Positions 19,737 to 29,688 of a DNA stretch of 59,439 nt are shown piece after piece (position 1 is the first letter of the stretch; each line of letters starts with the position of its first letter). The position numbers and the translations under genes were made by a program. This DNA comes from CAZTHK01 sp964613215 (GTDB taxonomy: Bacteria > Krumholzibacteriota > Krumholzibacteriia > Krumholzibacteriales > CAZTHK01). Where the stretch lies: contig CAZTHK010000021.1 in assembly GCA_964613215.1 (NCBI GenBank), positions 1-59,439 of the forward strand. The letters are read 5' to 3'. The notes under the pieces are model-generated. The model ran no database searches, was not told the origin of the DNA, and saw only the letters and a program-made list of their open reading frames with translations.

Positions 19737-19797
19737 TATGCCAGGTGATGCCTGGTTCTCCATATTTTACAAGGCAACCAGTTTTCCTTTATAAAAA

Positions 19798-20341
19798 TCA
19801 CAACACTGTTTTTTTAAGTCTAAAATCAACTATATATGTAAGAACTGAAATGTCTTTAGTTCCACGAACCGCATACCGTAATGCTTCATCTGTCTCCCGG
19901 CATACAATCAAACCATTGACTTCCTGTCCCTTTTCGGCAACATTCTCCCTTACCCATTGCACATATCTGTGCACCAGTCCAACCGCAGCATCGCTGGTCT
20001 GACCTCTCTTTAATTCAATAGCTTCCCGCAGGAAATTGCCTCCCGTCGTTTGCCTCTGTAGTATATAATGATATATCTCTTCCCCATTTTACTTTGTCCC
20101 AGTTTGCCGAAATAAACTCCTCCAGATGTGCCTCCAGAGCAAATTCGCTGGCACTCTCTATATCTGTATCGTCCCCGATTATACCAATCTTCTTTCCTTT
20201 GGTCCTATTAACAATGGTATGATAATCTTCTTCAGCTATCCCCCAGAATCCATCTTTCATCCGGATTTCGAAAACATCACGAGCCCTGAAAACTTTATCA
20301 TCGACTTTCTGATTGGTTAGTACAAATATCCAATTATTCAT
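19798..20341 (-). pseudogene. Decayed NucS/DUF91-like nuclease gene
   Basis: The intact part (20015-20341) encodes 108 residues: an EVE-like N-terminus (MNNWIFVLTNQ, FWGIAEEDYH), then FALEAHLEEFISANW and DGRQFPAG, which are typical of NucS-like PD-(D/E)XK nucleases. It runs into TGA at 20015. The family pattern resumes in another frame from about 20016 down to TGA at 19798, with EAIELKRGQTSDAAVG and YAVRGTKDISVL. Between the two, the segment with the catalytic Asp (an IDI-like stretch before the ExK motif) is missing. The defect is therefore an internal deletion that also shifts the frame. The N-terminal part also looks shorter than usual. A functional nuclease is very unlikely. Confidence 0.8.
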
Positions 20342-20401
20342 AACACTGACTCCAGTTTTTTAATAAAAGAGTCCTTTTCCTAAAATATTGCCTGGTTGCT
20401 G

Positions 20402-21991
20402 CTATCCCGACTGTTCCAGCTTCACCTCGAATGATCCCTTATAAACCCATACCCTTACCTTGCTTGTTCCTTTATCCTCAGGGTAGCTATAGGTCTCGGC
20501 CTGACCCTCTTTCAGTTCGAATTTGACCTCATCCAGCTTGTCTTTACTTCCCACACCTCCATATAAAATGATTTCACCCTTGGCATGAGCGGATTTTCCA
20601 GTCACTGTTATCTTTAGGTCTTTATTAGGGCTTACTGTCTTACCTCTGCCAGAGGGGTAAGTGACCGAAAAGGTCTTAATATTTTTTGAAGAACCTTTCC
20701 CCCGGGCAGGAGTCCTTTTTTTCTCACTCTTAGCCATTTCCGGCTGGATGAGGCTTACTCTAGCTCTGCCGCCACCGGTACCGATCTTTATATCCACTCC
20801 CTTGATTCGTCTGGCCGCAGGGAAAGACCATGATTTAGTTTTACCGGTTTCCACTTCAAAGGGCATTTCTTCCCTCTTGGAGGTATGGCCGAATTTAAGG
20901 ATCATGATACCACTGGTTCGTTTATTGAATGGATTGTCACCGGTAATCCGGACATTCAAGTTTTTCGTCGGGTCTGTTTTCTTTCCGATCCTTTGCCTGC
21001 CCCGGTTGTAAAAATCCTTCCTGTACTTACCGCTCTGGGTCACTATAGCGTATACTATTCCTGTATCTGTAATTACACGGATTTCGTCTACAGCAAAAGG
21101 ATTCCTTCCCGAAAAGCTGCTTTCATTGAATGACCTGTCTCTGTGGTCATAAAGCCGGCTGAACTGCCAGGGTGAAACTCCTATGTTCTCCACCCGTTTC
21201 CCATCTTTAAAGGGAACCACTCTAACCACTGATTCGCCCTTGTGCTGATTCCTCACCTCCACCTTCACCGTGCGATGTTCATCTACAGGTACCCTGAGCA
21301 CTCCACCTTCTCCGATCTTAACCATACACGGCACTTCGCGTTCGATGGGTTTGGTAATTCCGGGCAAAGCTGCTTCTTCAGCCTCCATCTCTTTTCTCTT
21401 TCTCTCCCTGGCTGCAGCGGGGTCTTCTATTTCTTCGAAATCCTCAGGTATTATAAATAGTTCTTTTAAAACAGCAACCTCCTTGATTTCAGAAAGCTCC
21501 ATTACCGCTTCCTGTTTACCCATATGCTGGACCAGTTTGAGCGGGAAAGAAAGTTTTTCAGATACCCAATGCGTCATAATAACCTTATCCTGTACAGAGG
21601 ACTCGATCTTTACGCATTGGTATCCTCCAACCTTCTCGGTCCCCACCCGCTCGCTCCGGTGCTCATCTCTTATATACCTGGCCGCCTGAAAGGGATCATT
21701 GGAAAGGCTCTTGAAGTCATCCACCTGGATCTGCATATACTGCTTATTACCAATATCCAGGATACTGGAGATACCCTTCCTCTGATCCACGATTATTACA
21801 ACCCGCTTATCCCCGTCGGAATGCTCCAGCCGGTAACTTGAACCTCTGATATAAAGCTTACCCCGTGTGACCTGGCCTTCCTGTATCCGGGAAAAATTCG
21901 CCTGGAACTCAGATGCCCCGAATACAGCCGTAAAGACAGAAACCATGAGAACAACTATGATTGCCGCATAAAGCAAAATATTCCTACTCAT
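20402..21991 (-). CDS. Secreted DUF4412-like protein with duplicated C-terminal domain
   Basis: This 529-residue protein has a clear signal peptide (about 1-25, hydrophobic YAAIIVVLMVSVFTAVFG). Residues 26-200 resemble the DUF4412/LolA-like fold (FSRIQEGQVTRGKLYIRG, KQYMQIQVDDF, YQCVKIESSV), a periplasmic lipid- or peptide-binding barrel. A charged linker follows. Then come two related segments of about 80 residues (about 340-415 and 440-525), which share PTKNLNVRITG / PNKDLKITVTG and a Phe/Tyr-Ser-Phe/Tyr-Pro strand. They look like a tandem duplication of a beta-sandwich. AAGGGG precedes the ATG. No partner gene is obvious; it is divergent from the M16 peptidase gene. The function is not known. 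Confidence 0.75.
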   Translation of the reverse strand: MSRNILLYAAIIVVLMVSVFTAVFGASEFQANFSRIQEGQVTRGKLYIRGSSYRLEHSDGDKRVVIIVDQRKGISSILDIGNKQYMQIQVDDFKSLSNDPFQAARYIRDEHRSERVGTEKVGGYQCVKIESSVQDKVIMTHWVSEKLSFPLKLVQHMGKQEAVMELSEIKEVAVLKELFIIPEDFEEIEDPAAARERKRKEMEAEEAALPGITKPIEREVPCMVKIGEGGVLRVPVDEHRTVKVEVRNQHKGESVVRVVPFKDGKRVENIGVSPWQFSRLYDHRDRSFNESSFSGRNPFAVDEIRVITDTGIVYAIVTQSGKYRKDFYNRGRQRIGKKTDPTKNLNVRITGDNPFNKRTSGIMILKFGHTSKREEMPFEVETGKTKSWSFPAARRIKGVDIKIGTGGGRARVSLIQPEMAKSEKKRTPARGKGSSKNIKTFSVTYPSGRGKTVSPNKDLKITVTGKSAHAKGEIILYGGVGSKDKLDEVKFELKEGQAETYSYPEDKGTSKVRVWVYKGSFEVKLEQSG

Positions 21992-22343
21992 GAATAAAAC
22001 CCCTTCCCTAGATTACCCATATAATAATTATTGAAACGCAATTCAGATGATATTTTTAATAATCTTAACTGCAGTTCCCAATATAATTCAATAAATAAAA
22101 GAGGTTACAATAATTCCTCTTTCTATAATCCTGACAGAAAGGGTGAGCTGCACTACCAGACAGCATATGTAATGCAGTATTATCTAAAAAATCCATAATA
22201 CTCAAATTATACTCTATTTAATATTTTTTTTGCATCCCATAGAAAACTGATTATATTAGCTTTAGTTGTATGCCTCGCCGCGACAACCGCTAACATAATA
22301 ATCCTACTTTCGACCCCTTTCAATTGCTTAAAAAGGAGGACCG
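21992..22343. other. AT-rich divergent intergenic region
   Basis: This 352-bp region separates the DUF4412-like gene and the M16 peptidase gene. It is AT-rich, has no open frame worth calling, and probably carries both promoters. Confidence 0.5.
22230..22257 (+). promoter_or_regulatory. Possible promoter of the M16 peptidase gene
   Basis: TTGCAT (22230-22235) and TATATT (22252-22257) are 16 bp apart in an AT-rich stretch, about 85 nt before the start codon at 22344. Confidence 0.35.
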
Positions 22344-25121
22344 ATGAACAGAAAGCGCTTATCTATGGCAGTTATTATCATGCTTCTGCTGGCTGCCTTC
22401 AGCCCGCTCAGCGCCATAGAAGACTCCAGGGTCAAGGAATTCACCCTGGATAACGGCCTGCATGTGATCACCTACGAAATGCACACCACCCCGGTTATCT
22501 ACTCCCGTCTCACTTACAATGTCGGCTCCAAGTACGAGCCATACGGTCAAACCGGAATATCTCATATCGTTGAACACATGATGTTCAAGGGAACCAGGAG
22601 GTTTCCCAAGGGGACCATCGCCGATCTGATATCTTCAAACGGAGGAATATTCAACGCTTTTACTTCCAACGATATAACAGTCTATTACGAGTTGCTTCCC
22701 AAAAACAAGATAGAGCTGGCCTTCGACATAGAATCCCAGCGCATGCACAAGTGCGAATTCGATCCCGAAGAGTATGCCAGTGAAGTTCAGGTGATAGCCC
22801 AGGAGAGGCGCCAGAGAACGGAAAACAGCGCCAGAGGTAAGAGGAGGGAGGAAGTCAACACCCTGATATATAAAAATCACCCCTACCGCCATCCGGTAAT
22901 AGGCTGGATGGAGGATATCCAGTCGATAACCCGGGATCAGGCATACGCATATTACAAAAAATACTATACTCCCACCAACGCCACCCTGGTGCTATGCGGG
23001 GACTTCGAAACAGACGAGATTCTGAAGAAGGTGGAGAAGTACTTCGGCTCCGTACCCAGAGGGCCCGAGCTTGAAGAACCCAGGTTCTACAGGGTAATGC
23101 CGGAGGGACAGAAGATTCTCAAATTCAAACATTCCGATATACTCAATGAAGCTCTAAATATGTATTTCCATGCTCCCGTCCGCTTCAGTGAAGACGGCCC
23201 GGCCCTCTATGTGGCTGGCAACATACTTTGCGGACGAAGTGCCACCTCCCGCCTGTACAAGAGGCTGGTCCGCCGGGATAAGCTCTGCTCCACGGTGGGC
23301 GGGGGACTCTCCTTCAGCAAGGATCCCCGCACCTTCAATATCGGAACCAGGCTGCTGCCTGAAAGTTCGATAGAAGATGTGGAAGCAGCCATATGGGAAG
23401 AAATCGATTCCCTTATCACCGCCCCTGTGGACCAATACGATCTTCAGAAGATCAAGAACAAGATCCGGTTCAACGAGATAACCGGAGACCAGTATACCAG
23501 CCATATAGGCAACCGGCTGGGAATATATGAGAACTACATAGGATGGGAATATGTCAACAAATGGAATGAAATGGTGGAGGCGGTTACCAGGGAAGATATC
23601 CGGAGAGTAGCCGCTAAATACCTCCGCTCTGACAACCTGGTGGTATGTTATTCCTATCCGGACTCATCCGGAAAGGCCGGGATGGCATCTTCTGAGGATA
23701 GCGGGGAGGATGAGATGGACGAAGAGACAGATGATATGAAAGAAGGCAGGGATGAGGAAGGGGATAAAATGGCCAGCAAGGTGAGGGAGATCTACAAACC
23801 AGAGCTGAGTGAAATAATCGCACCCAATCCCATAGCTCCCATGGTAGATTCACTAATACTGGATAACGGGGTGCCGGTCTACCTGCTGGAGAACCACGAT
23901 TTCCCCACCATACTGGTGATGGGATTTATCAAAAACGGCCGCGTCCCGGAAAACATGGAGAGGCCGGGGATTCGATCCTTAACAGAGGGCATGCTTAAAC
24001 GGGGCACCAAAGATCGCAGCTACGATGAAATGCTGGAGGAGCGCTCCTTTACCCCCTATTCCATCGACATCAACCAGAGCTGGAATAACATAACCCTGCA
24101 GGGGTACTCCCTGAAAGAGGATACCGACAAGATGCTCCGGGGGCTGACCTGTTGCCTTACCAAGCCGGTCTTTCCGGAGGAGCAGATCGAAAAGATCCGT
24201 CCCAGGGCTATCTCCAGCGCCGAAGATTTTAAGAAGACAGAAAGGATGAAAGCATTCTACGGGATGTTCGAAGCTGTTTTCGAGGGCCATCAGTATTCCG
24301 TACCCCATGCCGGCGATCCGGATGTATTTCGCAGCCTGAAGCGGAAGGACCTGGTTGAATTCTACAACAAGTACTACAGCCCCGAGAGGATGAAGCTGGT
24401 AGTGGTAGGGGACTTCGAAAAGGACTGGATAGAGGAGAAGCTCAACCGGACCCTGGGAAGCTGGGAGAAGGAATCTCACGATCCCATGCTCCCCTTCGGC
24501 AGAATCAAACGGATCGAAGGCAAGAAGGTGATGGTATTTACAAACCCCGAGTACGAACAGTGCCGGGTGGATATCGCCTTCAATCCGGTTCCGGGCGGTA
24601 TCATGGAGTCCAACCCCGATATAGAAGCGGTAAAGATCCTTGAGCACATCCTCTGCGGAAGTTCGCTGACCTCCAGGATGGGAGTGGAGCTGAGGGACAA
24701 ACAGGGGCTGAGCTACGGAATCCGCAGCAACCTCTGGATCAGGGAAGAGGGTGGTTACTGGAACATCCGCACCAATACCGACAAGACCAAGGTGGCCAGG
24801 ATGATCAGGGGTATGTTCGAAGAGATACGCAAGGTTCAGGAGAATGGAGTGACCGCCGAAGAGCTGGAAAAGGCCAAAGCCAGAAAGATATCACTTCTGA
24901 GCATGCATGTCCGGACCCCCGATGACGTGGGCTATGTCATCTTCGACCAGCTGAAAACCGGTAAGCCACTGGACTACTTCGACAGGAAGAAGAAACGGAT
25001 CATGGCGGCAACCCTGGAGGATGTAAAAGCAGCCGCCAACAAATACCTTGATACCGAAAATTACATAATGGCTGTATCGGGAGACCTGGACGAAAACGCT
25101 CTGGATGAGTTCAAAGAATAA
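22344..25121 (+). CDS. Tandem M16 zinc metallopeptidase, secreted
   Basis: This 925-residue protein starts after AAAAAGGAGG and has a signal peptide (about 1-24). The N-terminal M16 unit has the inverted zinc motif HIVEH (H-x-x-E-H, about residue 75) and the distal Glu in EVQVIAQERR. The second unit (from about 505, starting LDNGVPVYLLENHDFPT) lacks the zinc motif and serves as the inactive lid, as in pitrilysin-type enzymes. An acidic low-complexity linker (about 445-475, rich in Glu, Asp and Met) joins the halves. The family digests short peptides; a periplasmic location is inferred from the signal. The gene is monocistronic and convergent with the hybrid kinase. It looks complete. Confidence 0.95.
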   Translation: MNRKRLSMAVIIMLLLAAFSPLSAIEDSRVKEFTLDNGLHVITYEMHTTPVIYSRLTYNVGSKYEPYGQTGISHIVEHMMFKGTRRFPKGTIADLISSNGGIFNAFTSNDITVYYELLPKNKIELAFDIESQRMHKCEFDPEEYASEVQVIAQERRQRTENSARGKRREEVNTLIYKNHPYRHPVIGWMEDIQSITRDQAYAYYKKYYTPTNATLVLCGDFETDEILKKVEKYFGSVPRGPELEEPRFYRVMPEGQKILKFKHSDILNEALNMYFHAPVRFSEDGPALYVAGNILCGRSATSRLYKRLVRRDKLCSTVGGGLSFSKDPRTFNIGTRLLPESSIEDVEAAIWEEIDSLITAPVDQYDLQKIKNKIRFNEITGDQYTSHIGNRLGIYENYIGWEYVNKWNEMVEAVTREDIRRVAAKYLRSDNLVVCYSYPDSSGKAGMASSEDSGEDEMDEETDDMKEGRDEEGDKMASKVREIYKPELSEIIAPNPIAPMVDSLILDNGVPVYLLENHDFPTILVMGFIKNGRVPENMERPGIRSLTEGMLKRGTKDRSYDEMLEERSFTPYSIDINQSWNNITLQGYSLKEDTDKMLRGLTCCLTKPVFPEEQIEKIRPRAISSAEDFKKTERMKAFYGMFEAVFEGHQYSVPHAGDPDVFRSLKRKDLVEFYNKYYSPERMKLVVVGDFEKDWIEEKLNRTLGSWEKESHDPMLPFGRIKRIEGKKVMVFTNPEYEQCRVDIAFNPVPGGIMESNPDIEAVKILEHILCGSSLTSRMGVELRDKQGLSYGIRSNLWIREEGGYWNIRTNTDKTKVARMIRGMFEEIRKVQENGVTAEELEKAKARKISLLSMHVRTPDDVGYVIFDQLKTGKPLDYFDRKKKRIMAATLEDVKAAANKYLDTENYIMAVSGDLDENALDEFKE

Positions 25122-25252
25122 GATCAGCCGGGCTGGGATAGGGCTGACGGTACATACTGGCGGGCAGGATCTTACCATCTCATACCAGGATCATTTTCCT
25201 CTTTGATTCTTAATACAGGATCAGGAGACGGATGATATGCGAACCAGGCCGG

Positions 25253-28200
25253 TTATTTATCCATCACCCTGAAGATCTCCCGTTTCAGCTCCTTAATCTT
25301 AAAGGGCTTGGCCAGCATTCCGGAAAAACCATAATCGAGGTATCTGGACAATACGGGATCGGAAGAGTATCCACTGGAAACAATTATCCTGGCTGCTGGA
25401 TCCTGCTCCAGCAGCCTTTCGGCAGCCTCCCTTCCCCCCATTCCCCCCGGTACGGTAAGGTCCATTAACACCAGGTCATAGGGCTGCCCGATGCGGGCTG
25501 CCTCTGAATACTTCTCCAGGGCATCTTCTCCTTCTACTGCCGTATCTACGGTATGGCCGCAAGATTCCAGCATCCTGGTCCCCACCTTTCTTATTATCTC
25601 TTCATCATCCATAAGCAGGATATGCACCGGCTTCTGTAATTTCTCCTCCCCTTCACCATATTTTTCTCTCATCTCTCCCCGTCCGGAGCTATCTGCGGGA
25701 AGATAAACGGTGAAGGTGGTTCCTATATCTGATGTCGACTCAACGCTTATGTAACCATCATGCCTGTTAATGATACTATGAACCACAGCCAGGCCCAGGC
25801 CGCTTCCGGTCTGCTTGGTGGAAAAGTAGGGATCGAATATTTTATCCAGAAGGTCCGGAGGGATCCCGGTTCCTTCATCCCTGACAGTGATCTTTACAAA
25901 TTCTCCGGAAAGCTGAGAGGCTATCTCTTCACTAATCTCCCCTACATTCCTGGCGGTTACATAGAGATTCCCTCCGGCGGGCATGGATTGTTTTGCATTG
26001 ATGGTAAGATTGGCGATTACCTGCCCGATCTGCCCTCTGTCCGCTTTTACCATCCAGAGATCATCGGGAAGATCAAAACGGGGACTTACATTGCTGCCCC
26101 TTAAGTTAAAGGTTACCGTACCTTCGAGAAGATGCCGCAGGTCCACAGTCTCAAGCACCGGGCTCCCGCCCCTGGCGAAGGTAAGCAGCTGGCTGGTCAG
26201 ACGTCTTGCACTTTCCAGGGTTTGATGCGCCTCATTCAGGTGTATTACAGACTTGTGATTTTCCTGCAGCCCCATCTGGGCCATCTCGATGTTCCCGAAA
26301 ATACCCATCAACAGATTATTGAAGTCATGAGCGATTCCTCCCGCCACTGTACCCAGACTCTCCAGCTTCTGTCTTCTGTGCATCTCCTCTTCAGCCCTTT
26401 TCCGTTCAGTAATATCCCGTACTATGGCCAGAAGGTGGGGTTTGTTCATATAGATGAATGAGCTTCCCCTTACCTCCACATTAAATGCCGAACCATCCTT
26501 TCGAACATCAACCGATTCAGCGTGAAACCGTCCTGACTGTTTAAGCTGCTCCCTGAAATCATCGAAAATATGATGGTAATCGGGATTGACTATATCCCTC
26601 CCGGAAAGACCGGACATCTCTCCCTTCTCATAACCATACAACCTGGCTGCAGCCGGGTTAGTCTCTACGATAAAACCTTCGGTATCAAATATTATTATGG
26701 CGTCGATGGAAGTGTCGAATATACTGCGGAATCGTTTCTCCCGCTTCCGAAGCTCCTGTTCCGCTTGCTTTCGCCTGGTTATATCCAGATGGATTCCACA
26801 AACACGAAGGGGGTTTCCATCCATATCCCTCCGGAATACTCTCCCCCGGTCCAGTATCCAGACCCATTCGCCAGACTTGTGCTTCATCCGGAATTCAGCC
26901 CGGTAGAAATCTGTCTTGCCATCCAGGTGCGCTTTGAGCTTCTTATAGACACCCTTCAGGTCTTCGGGATGGACCAGACTCTCCCATGTTTCTATATGCG
27001 GTTCTATTTCTTCCAGGGTGTAGCCCACCATCTCCGCCCAGCGACGGTCATATTTTACTTCATCCGTCCGGACATCCCAGTCCCATGTGCCCATGTCACC
27101 GCCACGCAGGGCCAGTTCGAGCCGTTCCTTGCTCTCTTTCAGAGCCTCCTGAATTTCGTAATCTTTAGTAACATCCCGGAATACCAGAACCACCCCGGTA
27201 GTATTGCCCTGTGAATCCCTGATAGGAGCTGCCGAATCAGCTATCTGGTATTCAGAGCCATCCCGGGCGATAAGCATGGTATGATTGGCCAGACCTACTG
27301 TTTCTCCCTGTTCCAATACCCTGTACACCGGATTTAACTCCGGCTTCCTCGTCTTTGCATTAACGATATTGAACACCCTGGTCAGATTCTCTCCCCTGGC
27401 TTCATCGGCTTTCCAGGCAGTCAGCTTTTCTGCCACCTGGTTCATACGGACAATATTTCCATCCCTGTCTGTTGCAATAACGGCATCCCCGATAGACTGA
27501 AGAGTAATACGAAGATCTTCCCTGCTGGATTTAAGCTCCTGCTCGGTCCTTCTCCGCTTCTCCTCCAGTTCAACAGAATGCAGAGCATATGCGATATCAT
27601 CCACCACTTCCCTGAACAACTCCTGCTCCTCCTTCTCCAGAGAGTGATCAGATGGTATCTCCACCGAGATCAAACCGTAAATCTTTCCGTCGTGCTCCAT
27701 CCTGCTGGTGAAGGCTTTAACCCCCTTTTCGAACCTCAGCAGAGGACAATCACCACAAACCGAACCGGGATCATCTATCATAATCACACCCGGTTTTTCC
27801 AGTGCCAGCCTGGCACACCGGTTGAATTTGCCCTCTTCCATCTGTTTCAGCAGGGTATTGAGCTCCTCCCCCCTTCCGCAACTGGCAGAGTCAACCGGTT
27901 TTCTTTCTTCATCCAGAAGTACCAGCCAGGCGCTGTTATACCCCCTCTCGGTGAGCAGCTCGCAGGCCCTTCTGATAAGCGCCTTCCTGTCCTTTTGGTG
28001 AGTAATAAGCTGGTTGACATTACGGATGGAAAGAAGCACCTGGTTGAGATGCTTTATCCTTTTTTCGTCTATCTTTCGAGCGGTGATATCCTCGAAGACG
28101 GTAATGAATTTGCCCTGCCCGGAGGGCAAGACTGATACGGCAAAGTGCTTTTCCATAACAGGGAAGTATGTTTCGAATTGTACCGGTATCCCTGTTTCAG

Positions 28201-29041
28201 CTGTCTTCGCATAAGTCTCCAGGTAAGGTGCTTCACCGGTGCCGTAAACCTCCGTTACCCGCTTACCTATGACCTCGTTCCTGCTTAATTCGAGTATCTT
28301 CTCATACCGGGGATTTATGTCCAGCAGCCGGTAATCAACCGCCTCTCCGGAACCATTATAAACAATCTGGTGATTGCATATTCCCAGTGGTATGGAATCG
28401 AACAGGGTACCATAGAAAGATAGACTGTCCCCCGAAGGACTTCCCACATGGTAGGAACGCAGATGCTTCAGCGCCTGCCCGGCCAAGGCAACTACCATAT
28501 CGCTGAGTAAGGATATCGCCATGCTCAACTCCCTGCCGGTAACCACCGGAACCTCGGCGAGTGCTTCCAGATAGGCATCCACATCGTACCCGTACTCCCT
28601 CCCCTGATTCCTGAAGCTCTCCAAATCCGGTTCCTCCAGCAATACCTGACCGGTGAACAGATTGGCCAGATGGACATCTTCGATGATGATGGGGGTTGCT
28701 CCGCTCACCAGGCAGTTCCTGCATTGGCGGATGTTCAGTTCCCTGCTCCTATTCAATTCGGAGGTAAGCTCCAGTATAGTCTGCTGGCAGTCCGACTTCG
28801 ACCTGGGATCAGCCCGGTGAAACCTCTTGCAGATATCAAGCCAGTCTGTTGCTATAAGAAGCTCCTGATCGGGATAGGATATAAGGCCGGTGGCAAATCC
28901 GTTGATCTCCGAGAATCGCCTGAACATCTTCTCCAGAGCTTCGATATCGACCAGATCTTTCAGGGAATATTTCCCATCCACCAGGTTTTCCGGGCCGGCG
29001 GTGGTAGAACTTTTTCTGTTCAAATATTTTTTCTGCGACAT
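25253..29041 (-). CDS. Hybrid histidine kinase with PocR, GAF and several PAS domains
   Basis: In order this 1262-residue soluble hybrid kinase has a PocR sensor domain (about 20-195, with C-x2-C in QCRNCLVSG), a PAS domain (about 205-325), a GAF domain (about 335-505), three PAS domains (about 525-640, 650-775, 785-900), the DHp helix with His in GGIAHDFNNLL (about 905), the ATPase domain (G1 DEGTGIPPD, G2 GSGLGLAV) and a C-terminal receiver with phospho-Asp in LVLMDLTVPGG (about 1193). PocR domains are thought to bind small hydrocarbon-like ligands. No membrane segment is present. All catalytic residues look intact. No response regulator or transfer protein is adjacent on the same strand, except the sigma54-type regulator 650 bp upstream, which already has its own kinase. 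Confidence 0.93.
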   Translation of the reverse strand: MSQKKYLNRKSSTTAGPENLVDGKYSLKDLVDIEALEKMFRRFSEINGFATGLISYPDQELLIATDWLDICKRFHRADPRSKSDCQQTILELTSELNRSRELNIRQCRNCLVSGATPIIIEDVHLANLFTGQVLLEEPDLESFRNQGREYGYDVDAYLEALAEVPVVTGRELSMAISLLSDMVVALAGQALKHLRSYHVGSPSGDSLSFYGTLFDSIPLGICNHQIVYNGSGEAVDYRLLDINPRYEKILELSRNEVIGKRVTEVYGTGEAPYLETYAKTAETGIPVQFETYFPVMEKHFAVSVLPSGQGKFITVFEDITARKIDEKRIKHLNQVLLSIRNVNQLITHQKDRKALIRRACELLTERGYNSAWLVLLDEERKPVDSASCGRGEELNTLLKQMEEGKFNRCARLALEKPGVIMIDDPGSVCGDCPLLRFEKGVKAFTSRMEHDGKIYGLISVEIPSDHSLEKEEQELFREVVDDIAYALHSVELEEKRRRTEQELKSSREDLRITLQSIGDAVIATDRDGNIVRMNQVAEKLTAWKADEARGENLTRVFNIVNAKTRKPELNPVYRVLEQGETVGLANHTMLIARDGSEYQIADSAAPIRDSQGNTTGVVLVFRDVTKDYEIQEALKESKERLELALRGGDMGTWDWDVRTDEVKYDRRWAEMVGYTLEEIEPHIETWESLVHPEDLKGVYKKLKAHLDGKTDFYRAEFRMKHKSGEWVWILDRGRVFRRDMDGNPLRVCGIHLDITRRKQAEQELRKREKRFRSIFDTSIDAIIIFDTEGFIVETNPAAARLYGYEKGEMSGLSGRDIVNPDYHHIFDDFREQLKQSGRFHAESVDVRKDGSAFNVEVRGSSFIYMNKPHLLAIVRDITERKRAEEEMHRRQKLESLGTVAGGIAHDFNNLLMGIFGNIEMAQMGLQENHKSVIHLNEAHQTLESARRLTSQLLTFARGGSPVLETVDLRHLLEGTVTFNLRGSNVSPRFDLPDDLWMVKADRGQIGQVIANLTINAKQSMPAGGNLYVTARNVGEISEEIASQLSGEFVKITVRDEGTGIPPDLLDKIFDPYFSTKQTGSGLGLAVVHSIINRHDGYISVESTSDIGTTFTVYLPADSSGRGEMREKYGEGEEKLQKPVHILLMDDEEIIRKVGTRMLESCGHTVDTAVEGEDALEKYSEAARIGQPYDLVLMDLTVPGGMGGREAAERLLEQDPAARIIVSSGYSSDPVLSRYLDYGFSGMLAKPFKIKELKREIFRVMDK

Positions 29042-29688
29042 GTCATCCTGCCAATGTTAACCGGTATTAGGATTTCAGCAATTCGGGAACTTCCCGAAAA
29101 CGGGAAAGCTTTTGATTAATAGTATCAGAAGATGCGGCTGGTTAACAAGGGGGTTAATTGGGTTATTCGGTTATTGAACGATATAGTCAGAAACTATTAC
29201 AGATTAAAAAATATTACTTCCAAGAATGGATTAAGCTGTCAGGCCTGGTTTAGCGGGATCTGTCTCACCTGATCTATCCATACATTCTTTTGATCAAATA
29301 ACAACCCCCCGGGCCCTGCGGCCCGGAGGGTTGCTCCCTCTACCCCCTGCTCCGGTGTCGGTTTGAGGATAGAGGAGATCTTCACAGGGGGTATGACCCC
29401 CGGAATGGCGAAATTTAAGTCCCGGTATCCAACTACAACTGCAGATAGCATTCCACATTGTTACTTATTATTCCCTATTGTAACTTATTGTTAGGGTAGC
29501 AGTTGCAAACCCAATAATATCGGGCGGAAATCATTTAAGAAGACACTCTGTAACGGTGGAGTTAAGGGAAAAGGGGCAGGTTGCTGCAACTGCTTTGATA
29601 GATAACTAATTACAGGGTTAACCCGTCTATTACAGATTAACAGCCGGGTTACGCAATTTCGGGGATAAAAGCTTCCTGGAATCAGCCG
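29042..29688. other. 647-bp intergenic region with hairpin and short repeats
   Basis: This stretch separates the regulator gene (29689-31089) from the hybrid kinase gene downstream on the same strand. It contains a very stable hairpin (29302-29333), a near-duplicate of about 19 bp around TTACTTATT (29457-29496) and the palindrome GGGTTAACCC. A GG-N10-GC element on the minus strand (29498-29513, TGGGTTTGCAACTGCT) is a weak candidate sigma54 site facing the hybrid kinase. A 70-codon minus-strand frame (29239-29451) spans the hairpin and does not look like a protein. Confidence 0.5.
29302..29333 (-). terminator. Strong 14-bp hairpin, probable terminator
   Basis: The two arms (29302-29315 and 29320-29333) pair at 13 of 14 positions around a 4-base loop. 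On the minus strand the stem is followed by TTATTTG. It probably ends transcription coming from the kinase-regulator operon, about 355 nt past the regulator stop codon. Confidence 0.6.

Noticed and set aside
29239..29451. 70-codon minus-strand open frame in the long intergenic gap
   Set aside because: It runs through the strong hairpin at 29302-29333, and the predicted peptide has no protein-like pattern.
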